Source: CAZWVI01 sp964637165
GTDB lineage: Bacteria > Planctomycetota > UBA1135
DNA: 64,000 bases
Direction of reading: 5' to 3'
NCBI GenBank assembly: GCA_964637165.1
Contig: CAZWVI010000011.1
Span: 1 to 64,000 of the forward strand
The notes beneath the pieces were generated by a model that was not told the origin of the DNA, searched no databases, and saw only the letters and a list, made by a program, of their open reading frames with translations. The stretch's first letter is position 1. Each line of letters opens with the position of its first letter. The translations under genes and the position numbers were made by a program. Of the stretch, positions 1 through 7,996 are shown piece by piece.

Positions 1-2
1 CT

Positions 3-1154
3 ATTACCAAGGACTTATTTTCTGGAATTACGGTTCAAGTTGCTGACATGGATGGGGATGGGGTTGATGAAATATATTCTTCAAGTCGCTTTGGGCCACC
101 TTTAAGTCAGGGTAGTGCACTTGTGCATCAATGGCAGTCAGTCACTATTGCCGGAAATAGTATGGCCGGCAACATCACTTTACCGTTGGGAATAAGCGGA
201 GACTTATTAGGCTTTGTGAGTTCCACTGAGAGCCATCACTTGTTGGCTATTGTGGTGGACAAGAGTCAACAACAACACTTGGAAAAAACTACCAGTGTAA
301 ATATTAAATATGCATCTGGATTAGTCGGGAGTTCGACCCCGCCATCTCCCAATCAACCTCTTAGGACGACTGCACGAAAGTTGGTGCTTTGCCGGACTGA
401 AGGGCCAGCTTTGAGTGGTAACTTCGTTTGCCCAGATCTTGCAAGTGGCGGTTCAAGTTTGATGAGTGCAAAATTTCGCTTAACTCACACTGACTATCAC
501 GCCATTGGGCAACTTAAGCTAAAGCGTATAGGTTCGAAAGAGGACCTAGTACTTAGGCTTGGTACATCTGGTGGTGGCTCTGCTTATCGCCATACTTTAG
601 ATTATGCCGTTTATAAAAGTTCAACAACTGGCGAAGGCGAACGCCTGACGATTGACAAAGAGCATTTCCCAATTCTGCCAGGGGTTTGGTATAGCATTGA
701 ATTATTGAAAAGCATTGAAGGGGTCAAGTTGCAGATTACGGGCAATGGATTACCCAACGACACCAATCAAGTTGGCTTTTCGCGCACGGTCGATATTGGC
801 TGGATTGAGGGTGATCAAATAGACTGGGAGTGGGTATCTCAAGCCCCGAATAACGGGGTTGAATCACGTGACCGCACCGCATTATTGGCTTTGGATTGGA
901 TAGGTCCCGGCCAATTGCCAGATTCTGGTTTTGCCACCAGCCCAAGTGGAGTGCAAATAACTAAGGTTGTCGAGCAGTTGAAGCAAGCTAAGGCAAGTGG
1001 ACATCAAAAGTTAATTGAAAGTTGTATCGGCCAGCTTGAGCAAATTGCTGGGCCGGCTCGGGTTTCAACTAAGCCCGGAGTTGAGCGTAATGGGCTGGCA
1101 CAGTATTATTTAAATGAGTACGCTTGGTTCTCCGGGAAGCGGATGGATCATTGA
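3..1154 (+). CDS. Secreted FG-GAP-like protein, 5' end outside window
   Basis: The reading frame is open to the left edge, so this is the C-terminal part (about 383 residues) of a longer protein; the first ATG at 48 is internal. The visible N-terminal part contains DMDGDGVDEI, an Asp/Gly calcium-loop pattern typical of FG-GAP/VCBS repeats in secreted proteins. The rest is Ser/Gly/Thr-rich, beta-type sequence with WYSIEL and DWEWVSQAP patches reminiscent of lectin-like jelly rolls, then a short helical tail. I see no catalytic motif, membrane anchor or sorting signal at the C-terminus. It is probably exported, by analogy with FG-GAP proteins. Function unknown. Confidence 0.6.
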   Translation: MTKDLFSGITVQVADMDGDGVDEIYSSSRFGPPLSQGSALVHQWQSVTIAGNSMAGNITLPLGISGDLLGFVSSTESHHLLAIVVDKSQQQHLEKTTSVNIKYASGLVGSSTPPSPNQPLRTTARKLVLCRTEGPALSGNFVCPDLASGGSSLMSAKFRLTHTDYHAIGQLKLKRIGSKEDLVLRLGTSGGGSAYRHTLDYAVYKSSTTGEGERLTIDKEHFPILPGVWYSIELLKSIEGVKLQITGNGLPNDTNQVGFSRTVDIGWIEGDQIDWEWVSQAPNNGVESRDRTALLALDWIGPGQLPDSGFATSPSGVQITKVVEQLKQAKASGHQKLIESCIGQLEQIAGPARVSTKPGVERNGLAQYYLNEYAWFSGKRMDH

Positions 1155-1201
1155 GCTAGCACAGGAGTAAGTTGGGGTTTTTTCTCAACATTAGCTGCTG
1201 G

Positions 1202-1226
1202 TGACCCACCAATTAGGGTCAGTGTC
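1202..1226. repeat. REP-like intergenic hairpin, degenerate copy (site A)
   Basis: A 6-bp stem TGACCC (1202-1207) / GGGTCA (1216-1221) is followed by GTGTCTATT. It aligns with the better copies at 3575-3602 and 40794-40823, which share TGACCCA, GGGTCAG and GTCTA at the same spacing. It lies between the end of the first gene and tdh. Confidence 0.5.
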
Positions 1227-1284
1227 TATTGTGGTGGGAGGGTAGAATCTGCGAGGCTGAGCGATTGCTCGCCACCCCTTGTAA

Positions 1285-2352
1285 ATGAAAGCAATTCAGA
1301 TGGCCCGACCCGAAGCGGGGGCTGCAGTCTTCCGCGATGATTTGCCGGTGCCAGATCCTGGTCCCGGGGAAGTACGTATTCATGTCCTAAATACTGCTAT
1401 TTGTGGGACCGACCGCCACATCTTTCACTGGGATGATTCTGTTGCGCCAATGTTGTCGCCCCCGGTAATTATCGGCCATGAATTTTGCGGACACCTTGAC
1501 GCGCTAGGCGCCGGTGTCGAGAATTGGGAGATCGGTGCTTACGTGTCCGCAGAAATGCATATTGTGTGCAATAAATGCCGCGCCTGCCGCCTGGGTAATC
1601 AACACGTTTGCGAAGAAACTCAAATTGCCGGATTGCATCGTGACGGTTGTTTTGCCGAATATGTAGTTTTGCCTGCTGCCAACTTAGTGCGCCTCAATCC
1701 TGAATTTGTTCCACCGCACATCGCTTGCTTTCTCGATGCCTTGGGAAATGCGGTGCACACCGTGCAATCGGCCACTTCAATTGCTGGTCGTCATGTTTTA
1801 TTAAGTGGCTATGGTGCCATCGGCGCATTGGCCGCCGCGGTAGTTGAATTTGAAGGCGCTGCATCTCTAACTGTTACCGAAGTTGCTGATGGCCATTTGC
1901 GCCGCGCCCACGCTTGGGCCAATCAACTTAGTGGCAAGGTGCCAGTGCGTATTGTTGACCCGTGCCAATCTGCATGGGAAGATGAAACCCGCGACTTTAC
2001 CAAAGGTGGCGTCGATGTAGTTCTGGAAATGAGTGGCGCGCCGCCGGCAATTAATAGTGGCCTTGAGTTGTTGTACCCCGGCGGTGAAATGATGATGCTC
2101 GGCATCCCATCGGGAAAAGATTTGTCGCTTGAAGGTTTTGCTCGCAACGTAATTTTTAAAGGCTTAGGATTGCGCGGCGTAGTTGGCCGCCGGATGTTTG
2201 GTACTTGGACTGAGATGCTTAGTCTGTTGCAACGCGGGCTGGATATTGAACATATTGTTACCCACCGCCTACCCTTGTCTGAATTTCACCATGGCATTGA
2301 ATTGCTCGATAGCGCCAATGCCCACAAAGTCGTCCTAGACCCCCGCAGTTAA
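1285..2352 (+). CDS. tdh: L-threonine 3-dehydrogenase
   Basis: Zinc-dependent medium-chain dehydrogenase of 355 residues that oxidises L-threonine to 2-amino-3-oxobutyrate with NAD+. Visible motifs: catalytic zinc ligand C40 in AICGTDRH, H65-E66 in GHEFCG, the structural zinc cysteines C95, C98, C101 and C109, the nucleotide-binding stretch LSGYGAIGAL, and the Tdh-typical FGNAVHT-like (here LGNAVHT) and EMSGAPPA segments. Length matches the family. The next gene, 14 nt downstream, is kbl, which uses the product; this pairing makes threonine dehydrogenase much more likely than a generic alcohol dehydrogenase. No clear Shine-Dalgarno precedes the ATG; a small GAGC-GATT-GCTC hairpin lies at 1259-1270. 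Confidence 0.92.
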   Translation: MKAIQMARPEAGAAVFRDDLPVPDPGPGEVRIHVLNTAICGTDRHIFHWDDSVAPMLSPPVIIGHEFCGHLDALGAGVENWEIGAYVSAEMHIVCNKCRACRLGNQHVCEETQIAGLHRDGCFAEYVVLPAANLVRLNPEFVPPHIACFLDALGNAVHTVQSATSIAGRHVLLSGYGAIGALAAAVVEFEGAASLTVTEVADGHLRRAHAWANQLSGKVPVRIVDPCQSAWEDETRDFTKGGVDVVLEMSGAPPAINSGLELLYPGGEMMMLGIPSGKDLSLEGFARNVIFKGLGLRGVVGRRMFGTWTEMLSLLQRGLDIEHIVTHRLPLSEFHHGIELLDSANAHKVVLDPRS

Positions 2353-2366
2353 GCAATCATAAAAAC

Positions 2367-3572
2367 ATGAGTAATTCAACAATCAACTCTTTCGAAGCTG
2401 GCATCGCTGCTGAACTCGAAGAAATCCGTGCCGCCGGTTTGTGGAAATCTGAACGAATAATTACGACTCCCCAAGGAGCCGGGATTCAAGTCCAAGGTGG
2501 CAGTGAGGTGCTTAACTTTTGCGCGAACAATTATCTTGGCTTAAGTGATGACCCGGCAGTTGTTGAGGCCGCGCGTGCATCATTGAATACTCACGGCTTT
2601 GGAATGTCTTCGGTGCGTTTCATTTGTGGAACGCAAGATATTCACAAACAACTCGAAGATAAAATTTCGGCATTCCTCGGTTTCGAGGACACCATTCTTT
2701 ACACCTCATGTTTTGATGCCAATGGCGGATTGTTTGAAACATTGCTCGGCCCTGAAGATGCAGTTATTTCAGATCAATTAAACCATGCCTCAATTATTGA
2801 TGGCGTACGTTTGTGTAAAGCGAAACGCTTTCGTTACTTAAACTCCGATATGGACGATTTGCGGCGCTGTCTTGAAGAAGCCACTGCGGCAAAAGCGCGC
2901 CGAATTCTGATTTCTACTGACGGTGTATTCTCGATGGATGGCTTTATCGCCAAGTTAGATGAAATATGTGATTTAGCCGAGGAGTTTGGGGCCTTAGTCC
3001 ACGTGGACGATTCTCACTCAACTGGATTCATGGGTAAGACGGGCCGTGGCACCCACGAGCATTGTGGCGTAATGGGCCGCGTGGCAATCATTACTTCCAC
3101 ATTAGGTAAAGCTCTCGGTGGGGCAAGTGGGGGCTACACCTGTGCCTCTAAAATAATTGTCGATGCCTTGCGCAATCGCTCCCGCCCCTACTTATTTTCC
3201 AATTCAGTGGCCCCGCCAATTGTGGCGGCAAGTATTGCGGTATTCGACCGGCTAAGTAGCACCACCGAATTGCGCGATCGCCTCGCAGAGAACACCAAGT
3301 TCTTTCGCCAGGCAATCACCGAAGTTGGCCTAGAAGTAAAGCCCGGCGAACATCCGATTGTGCCGGTAATGCTCGGCGATGCGCGGCTCGCCAGCGAAAT
3401 GGCTGACGCACTTCTAGCCGAAGGGATTTACGTTATCGGTTTCAGTTTCCCAGTGGTGCCAAAAGGCCAAGCACGGATTCGCGTACAGATTTCCGCAGCC
3501 CATACCCGCGAGCACCTGGAACGCGCGGTGGCCGCATTTGCCAAGGTAGGCAAGGATCTGAAGGTAATTTAA
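2367..3572 (+). CDS. kbl: 2-amino-3-ketobutyrate CoA ligase (glycine C-acetyltransferase)
   Basis: PLP-dependent alpha-oxoamine synthase of 401 residues; it splits 2-amino-3-oxobutyrate with CoA into glycine and acetyl-CoA, completing the threonine degradation begun by tdh just upstream. The PLP lysine is K248 in STLGKALGGASGG. Other family marks are FCANNYLGLS (51-60), GFGMSSVRFICGT (77-89), DDSHSTGFMG (214-223) and RPYLFSNS. Length is normal (E. coli 398). The gene ends directly before the REP-like hairpin at 3575. Confidence 0.95.
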   Translation: MSNSTINSFEAGIAAELEEIRAAGLWKSERIITTPQGAGIQVQGGSEVLNFCANNYLGLSDDPAVVEAARASLNTHGFGMSSVRFICGTQDIHKQLEDKISAFLGFEDTILYTSCFDANGGLFETLLGPEDAVISDQLNHASIIDGVRLCKAKRFRYLNSDMDDLRRCLEEATAAKARRILISTDGVFSMDGFIAKLDEICDLAEEFGALVHVDDSHSTGFMGKTGRGTHEHCGVMGRVAIITSTLGKALGGASGGYTCASKIIVDALRNRSRPYLFSNSVAPPIVAASIAVFDRLSSTTELRDRLAENTKFFRQAITEVGLEVKPGEHPIVPVMLGDARLASEMADALLAEGIYVIGFSFPVVPKGQARIRVQISAAHTREHLERAVAAFAKVGKDLKVI

Positions 3573-3574
3573 AA

Positions 3575-3602
3575 CTGACCCAATAATTGGGGTCAGAGTC
3601 TA
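3575..3602. repeat. REP-like intergenic hairpin (site B)
   Basis: CTGACCCAAT-A-ATTGGGGTCAG is an almost perfect palindrome with one extra G in the right arm, followed by AGTCTA. It fills the 27-nt gap between the convergent kbl and ric genes. The closing CTA (3600-3602) is the complement of the ric TAG stop codon. There is no T-run on either side, so it is not a standard intrinsic terminator. Confidence 0.75.
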
Positions 3603-4337
3603 GTTCTCGGAAATCATCTCACGCACCCGTGGGTGCAGAATGTTGTTTTCCTTATGAATGTGGTTGTGGATGTCCGTTTCACATTCTTCAAGACCCTTCA
3701 ATAACGCGGTAAGCGTTGTGCAGGCAAACTCTGGGATCGCGTAGTCATTTGCCAACTCGCGCATGCGGCGCAAGGCGGCGCCAGCAGTTTCGTGTTCGGC
3801 CTCCATTACCTGAATTGGACCCTCTGGAGTCGTGCAGCCGTGGCCTACGGCGCAAGCACTTCCTGGTGGGGTTGGCACATCCGCTCCCGATAGTTTGCGA
3901 ATCAATGGGAAAAGAATTTCCTCTTCCTTTTTTAGGTGGCCAGTTAGCTCATTGAAAAGTCCACCAGTAACTTGGTGCAACTCAACATATTCTGGATGAG
4001 CTTCGCTGTGCGCGTTAAGCACTTTTTTCATCATCGCCCAAATCGCTGGCATTGCCTCTTTTAGGTATGAGTGATGCACTTCCTCGATGTGGTCCACAAC
4101 TTGCCAAAGTGGCGCAGTGGTTAAGTCGATGTCTTGCTCAGGTCGCGCAAGCTCCTCTAGTTCCTGGATTACTGTCGCCATGTCGGCTCCGGCTATTCCA
4201 CATGCTTCAGCTAAGGGACGATTACCGCCACAGCAGTAGTCCATCTTGTGGCGCGCGAAAATTGCAGTAGCAAGGGGATTGTTGGCGGCAATGTCGCCAA
4301 CGGAAGTCGTAGCTTCGAAGGTGTTTGTTGAAGTCAT
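3600..4337 (-). CDS. ric: Iron-sulfur cluster repair di-iron protein (Ric/ScdA/YtfE)
   Basis: A 245-residue hemerythrin-like protein that repairs Fe-S clusters damaged by nitric oxide or oxidants. The N-terminal ScdA_N domain has the signature DYCCGGNRPL with C35-C36. The rest is a hemerythrin-type four-helix bundle with metal-ligand candidates in HIEEVHHSY, HLKKEEEILFP, EAEHE and HNHIHKENNILHP. I chose the ATG at 4337 because the family begins close to the ScdA_N domain; a longer in-frame version to 4403 adds 22 unrelated residues. It is the last gene of the minus-strand run after trkH (82-nt gap), so it may have its own promoter. Its TAG stop is part of the REP-like repeat. Confidence 0.9.
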   Translation of the reverse strand: MTSTNTFEATTSVGDIAANNPLATAIFARHKMDYCCGGNRPLAEACGIAGADMATVIQELEELARPEQDIDLTTAPLWQVVDHIEEVHHSYLKEAMPAIWAMMKKVLNAHSEAHPEYVELHQVTGGLFNELTGHLKKEEEILFPLIRKLSGADVPTPPGSACAVGHGCTTPEGPIQVMEAEHETAGAALRRMRELANDYAIPEFACTTLTALLKGLEECETDIHNHIHKENNILHPRVREMISEN

Positions 4338-4419
4338 TTTGGTGGCAGTTTTTATCCGCAAGTATTTGAGGATGACTGAATAAATAATACACTCACCACC
4401 CAATACAAGGCTAGGGCTG

Positions 4420-5910
4420 TCAAATATTTCGCGATGAACCGCGCCAACGCAAACGCGAAATCACATCGGGGTGCAAAATAGCCAAAACCGAAACAATTTC
4501 CAGTCGTCCGCACCACATCGCAAGGCTAAGAATAATTTTTTGCACAGCGTTGAAATCGGCAAAACTGCCCATTGGGCCGATTTTTCCATAGCCTGGACCA
4601 ATATTTCCCAAGCAAGCGAGGGCTGCAGTGAACCCTTCTTGGAAGTTGGCACCAAGTAAAACCATCACCGCACCAATGCAGATGTAACCAATCAGATAAA
4701 GTGCTGCAACAGTTAAAACTGCGCGCACAATGCGTTCAGGAATTGGTTGCGATTTGTGTCGCAGCGGCATGACTGCGCGAGGGTGTAGAACACGCGTTAA
4801 TTCTCTATATAGAAACTTAAGCGAAATTAAGTTACGTACTGCTTTGGCGCCACCGGCCGCCGACCCAGCGCAACCGCCAATTAACATTACGATAATTAAT
4901 ATGATGCGCGCACTGTCGTTCCATAAGTTGTAATCAGTGCTTGCATAACCGGTTGATGAAATCAAACTGGCAGTTTGAAATGCCGCTTGGCGGATTTCTA
5001 AATGTTGCGGCAAGAGGCCACCAATCAAAAAGGTCACAACGGCGCTGCCACTTAAAATTGCAAAAAAGTAAAAGCGGAATTCACTGTCGCGGGCAATTAC
5101 TGAAGGCTTGCGGCTAAGCGCAACCCACAATAAGGGGAAACTCATTCCGGCGATAATCATGAAGCCGGTAATAATCCATTCGCCAATGATTGGGTTGTAG
5201 TTTGGAAAAGCACCTGGTGTGGCATAACCTGCGATCGATGCGGGATTGGGTGAAAAACCGCCCGCTGGCATGGTCGTAAATGCGTGACATAAAGAGTCAT
5301 AAAGCGGCATCCCTGACCAAAGATGTAAGAGTGCCGTTTCCAAAACAGTTAAGAAAATATAAATAATCCACAAGCGCATCGCAGTGTCGCGTATTTTTGG
5401 CGCAACTGATTCAGATGGTGCGCTCGATGCCTCGGCGAAAAAGAGTTGGCGCCCACCAACACCTAAGTGGGGGAGCACCACCACAAATAAGGCAATAACC
5501 CCAACTCCACCAAACCATTGGGTCATTGAACGCCACAAAAAGAAGGCTCGGTCAAAGTCCCACTTCACCAAAATCGTGGCCCCGGTAGTGGTGAACCCCG
5601 ACATTGATTCAAAGAATGAATCGATAGGGTCGAGCCCCGCCATAAAGTAGGGCATCGCTGACGCTGTTGCCAAACAGACCCAAGTAAATGCAACTACCCC
5701 AAGTGCTTCAACGCGGCGCAAGTCTGGTTTGCCAGCAGCTAGTTGGCCAAGAATCGTTCCGGTTAAAAAGGTGCCCAGTGCGCAGGTTGCGAAATCGATG
5801 GCGCTTTGGGTGTTGCCATCTACAACTGCCAAAATTAATGGCAGCAAAAAGGCCAAGCCGAATGGCTTCATCAGTCGCCCAACCACACTCAAGACAAGGG
5901 CAAGCCGCAT
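4420..5910 (-). CDS. trkH: Trk-type potassium uptake channel subunit
   Basis: Polytopic inner-membrane protein of 496 residues with the four P-loop repeats of the TrkH/TrkG/KtrB superfamily. The selectivity-filter segments are SMSGFTTTGAT, FTTMPAGGFSPNP, ISSTGYASTDYN and CLGNIGPGYGKIGP. The N-terminal extra hydrophobic region and overall length fit TrkH/TrkG better than the shorter KtrB. The start is ATG at 5910, four nucleotides after the trkA start-proximal stop (TAA then 3 nt), so it is translated in the same operon as its likely cytoplasmic regulator TrkA. Expected role: K+ entry driven by membrane potential or cation symport. Confidence 0.92.
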   Translation of the reverse strand: MRLALVLSVVGRLMKPFGLAFLLPLILAVVDGNTQSAIDFATCALGTFLTGTILGQLAAGKPDLRRVEALGVVAFTWVCLATASAMPYFMAGLDPIDSFFESMSGFTTTGATILVKWDFDRAFFLWRSMTQWFGGVGVIALFVVVLPHLGVGGRQLFFAEASSAPSESVAPKIRDTAMRLWIIYIFLTVLETALLHLWSGMPLYDSLCHAFTTMPAGGFSPNPASIAGYATPGAFPNYNPIIGEWIITGFMIIAGMSFPLLWVALSRKPSVIARDSEFRFYFFAILSGSAVVTFLIGGLLPQHLEIRQAAFQTASLISSTGYASTDYNLWNDSARIILIIVMLIGGCAGSAAGGAKAVRNLISLKFLYRELTRVLHPRAVMPLRHKSQPIPERIVRAVLTVAALYLIGYICIGAVMVLLGANFQEGFTAALACLGNIGPGYGKIGPMGSFADFNAVQKIILSLAMWCGRLEIVSVLAILHPDVISRLRWRGSSRNI

Positions 5911-5913
5911 TAA

Positions 5914-7263
5914 TTACAGTTCAAAGCGTTGGAAGTAGTGACGAGTTTCTTGCTCATCTTGGCGTGAACAAAAAACCATCAAGCGGTCGCTGCCCACGAC
6001 ATGGTCATTACCGTGTGGAATAATAACTTTTCCATCACGTAAAATTGCGCCAATAATTGCCGAACCTGGAGCGTGCATTTCTGGAAGCGGTGTCGGTTGG
6101 CGGTGTGCCGGTACGTCAAGCCGCAACACAATTACATCGCCATGTTCAAACTCAGCGACCAAATCAGTTTGTGATGACAAAACGTTGCGCACCACCGAAG
6201 TGATTGCTGCGCCGCGCGATGACAGCACCACATCAATGCCAACTTTTTCAAATAATCGTTCGTTAATTAATTTGTCAGCGCGAGTAATAATGCGTGGAAC
6301 CCCCAAGTGTTTACCAAGCAGGGAAATCATTAAGTTTTTTTCATCATTGCTAGTTACCGCAACCAACACCGAACTCTCGCTAATTTCTTCTTCATTCAGG
6401 CGGTCAAGGTCGGCGCCATCAAAGCACAGCACTAACGCTTTTTTAAGTTTGTTGTCAATAACTTCGCAGCGTTTGCTGTCGGCATCAATTACTTTGACAT
6501 CCCACCCGGCATTAATTAATCCTTCGGCAACATCAAATCCAACAGTGCCACCACCAATCACGGTGGCGCGGCGGTTGAAGCGTCCCGCATTGGTGGGGCG
6601 CAGGTAACGGTAGACCAAGCTGTTAATGCCCGAGGATGTACCCATAGCGGTGATTTGATCACCAGGTGCTAATTGGGTGTTGCCATTCGGGATAAAGGTT
6701 TCCTCGCCGCGCCGCGCCATCACCAGGACCACCCCACTTGGTAGCCCAATCTCCTTTATGGGAGCTTGGATAATTGGAGTATCTTCTTCCACGGCGCGGC
6801 GCATTAGCCGCACTCGGCCACCTTCAAAGGCTTCAACTTCTAAAGCCCCGGGAAGCGTGACGGTTTGAATAATTTCCTTGGCGAGTCTTTCAGGTGGCAA
6901 AATAACATTGTCAATGCCAAGTTTTCGCGCCAAGGTCGCCGCTTCCTTTTCACTCGAATTGACATCGCGGCGAAACATGAAACAGGTGGCGCGCCGTGCG
7001 CCGAGTTGTTTCGCGGTAATGCAGGCCACTAAGTTGCGTTCATCACTAGATGTGCAGGCAATAAATAGTTTTGCCGCCCCAACGTTGGCCTCCTCAAGCA
7101 CTGCTTGCGAAGAAATATTGCCCTGAATAACATTCAGGTCGGAGGAATCGGTAAGCAGGTCGGTTAATTCTTCAGGACCAATAATTGTAATCGAGTGGTC
7201 AGCCACTAAGGCGTTACCTAAACGAATTGCAATCTCGTCTTCTCCACCAATTACGATGTCCAT
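5914..7263 (-). CDS. trkA: Trk system regulatory subunit TrkA, two RCK repeats
   Basis: A 449-residue cytoplasmic regulator with two tandem RCK units (TrkA_N plus TrkA_C twice), the normal TrkA layout, which gates TrkH in response to nucleotide binding. The second Rossmann repeat has an intact glycine motif, VIGGGTVGFDVAEGL (about residues 238-252). The first reads VIGGEDEIAIRLG (4-16): the two later glycines of GxGxxG are replaced by E8 and I11, so this half probably binds NAD(H) poorly or not at all. Start ATG at 7263 shares one base with the stop of the upstream RCK gene (TAATG), implying coupled translation. Confidence 0.92.
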   Translation of the reverse strand: MDIVIGGEDEIAIRLGNALVADHSITIIGPEELTDLLTDSSDLNVIQGNISSQAVLEEANVGAAKLFIACTSSDERNLVACITAKQLGARRATCFMFRRDVNSSEKEAATLARKLGIDNVILPPERLAKEIIQTVTLPGALEVEAFEGGRVRLMRRAVEEDTPIIQAPIKEIGLPSGVVLVMARRGEETFIPNGNTQLAPGDQITAMGTSSGINSLVYRYLRPTNAGRFNRRATVIGGGTVGFDVAEGLINAGWDVKVIDADSKRCEVIDNKLKKALVLCFDGADLDRLNEEEISESSVLVAVTSNDEKNLMISLLGKHLGVPRIITRADKLINERLFEKVGIDVVLSSRGAAITSVVRNVLSSQTDLVAEFEHGDVIVLRLDVPAHRQPTPLPEMHAPGSAIIGAILRDGKVIIPHGNDHVVGSDRLMVFCSRQDEQETRHYFQRFEL

Positions 7264-7943
7264 TATTCTTTACTTACTGCTTGTAGTTTTTTGTCGTGGC
7301 CAACAATAGTAATGGTGGCACCCTCAACTAATACCGATTCAGGGCCGGCGAGATGGAATTGCTGCTCCTCGTCCCGGTAACCAATCACGTTGATTTGCCA
7401 AGTCTGACGCAAATCTAAATCTTTAAGCATTGTGCCGGCAAGTTTTGCAGGACAACTTAATTCAATTAAAGCAACGTCGCCGGCAAGTTCCACACGGTTG
7501 GCAACGTTCTCATTTAAAATTAATTCCGCGGTGTTACTGGCCGCAGAAATTTCTGGGTTTATGATAGTGAACTTTGATTCCCCGGCTAAACCGTGATCAA
7601 TTGCGTTAAGTAATTCTTCGTGCTGATTGTCGTCAACCTTAATGATCACGCGCCGCACCGAATCATGTTTGCGTAATTGCAATGCGGTTAGACTAATTGC
7701 TGACGTCGAAGTGCCAAGGCAAATAATCGCCGTATCGATGTCGTTTAATTTATCTAAACACCTCACTAACACTTCCGGGTTTTCAAGATTTCCGCCATAG
7801 CAGGTGGCATAAGCTTCGACCTTGTCGCGGGCATCTTTGAGCTTCTCTAGGGCATGAATTTCGAAGCCCGAACGCCCCGCGAGTTGAGTTGCTAGGCGTG
7901 AACCAAAATTACCAAGACCGATGATTAGAATTCTCTTCGTCAT
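7263..7943 (-). CDS. ktrA: KtrA-type RCK regulator of potassium uptake
   Basis: A 226-residue protein with one RCK unit: an intact Rossmann glycine motif at the N-terminus (ILIIGLGNFGSRLA, 5-18) and a TrkA_C domain in the last 75 residues. The single-RCK size is that of KtrA, the partner of KtrB, unlike the double-RCK TrkA encoded next. It lies 53 nt after ktrB and overlaps trkA by one base. The likely role is nucleotide-dependent gating of the KtrB channel. The name follows size and neighbour; which channel it really serves cannot be told from sequence. Confidence 0.85.
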   Translation of the reverse strand: MTKRILIIGLGNFGSRLATQLAGRSGFEIHALEKLKDARDKVEAYATCYGGNLENPEVLVRCLDKLNDIDTAIICLGTSTSAISLTALQLRKHDSVRRVIIKVDDNQHEELLNAIDHGLAGESKFTIINPEISAASNTAELILNENVANRVELAGDVALIELSCPAKLAGTMLKDLDLRQTWQINVIGYRDEEQQFHLAGPESVLVEGATITIVGHDKKLQAVSKE

Positions 7944-7996
7944 GAAGCTAATTGACAGGGGAGGAGTCCTCGCTACTGTTGCGGCTAAGTGTAACC

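Noticed and set aside
4338..4419. Promoter for ric: TTGACA at 4418-4423 (minus) and TATTAT about 28 nt further
   Set aside because: Spacing is far from 16-18 nt, and no -10-like hexamer stands at the right distance from TTGACA.
5688..6023. Plus-strand ORF opposite the trkH-trkA junction
   Set aside because: Lies antisense to two well-supported genes with no domain, no ribosome site and unnatural Arg/Ser-rich composition.
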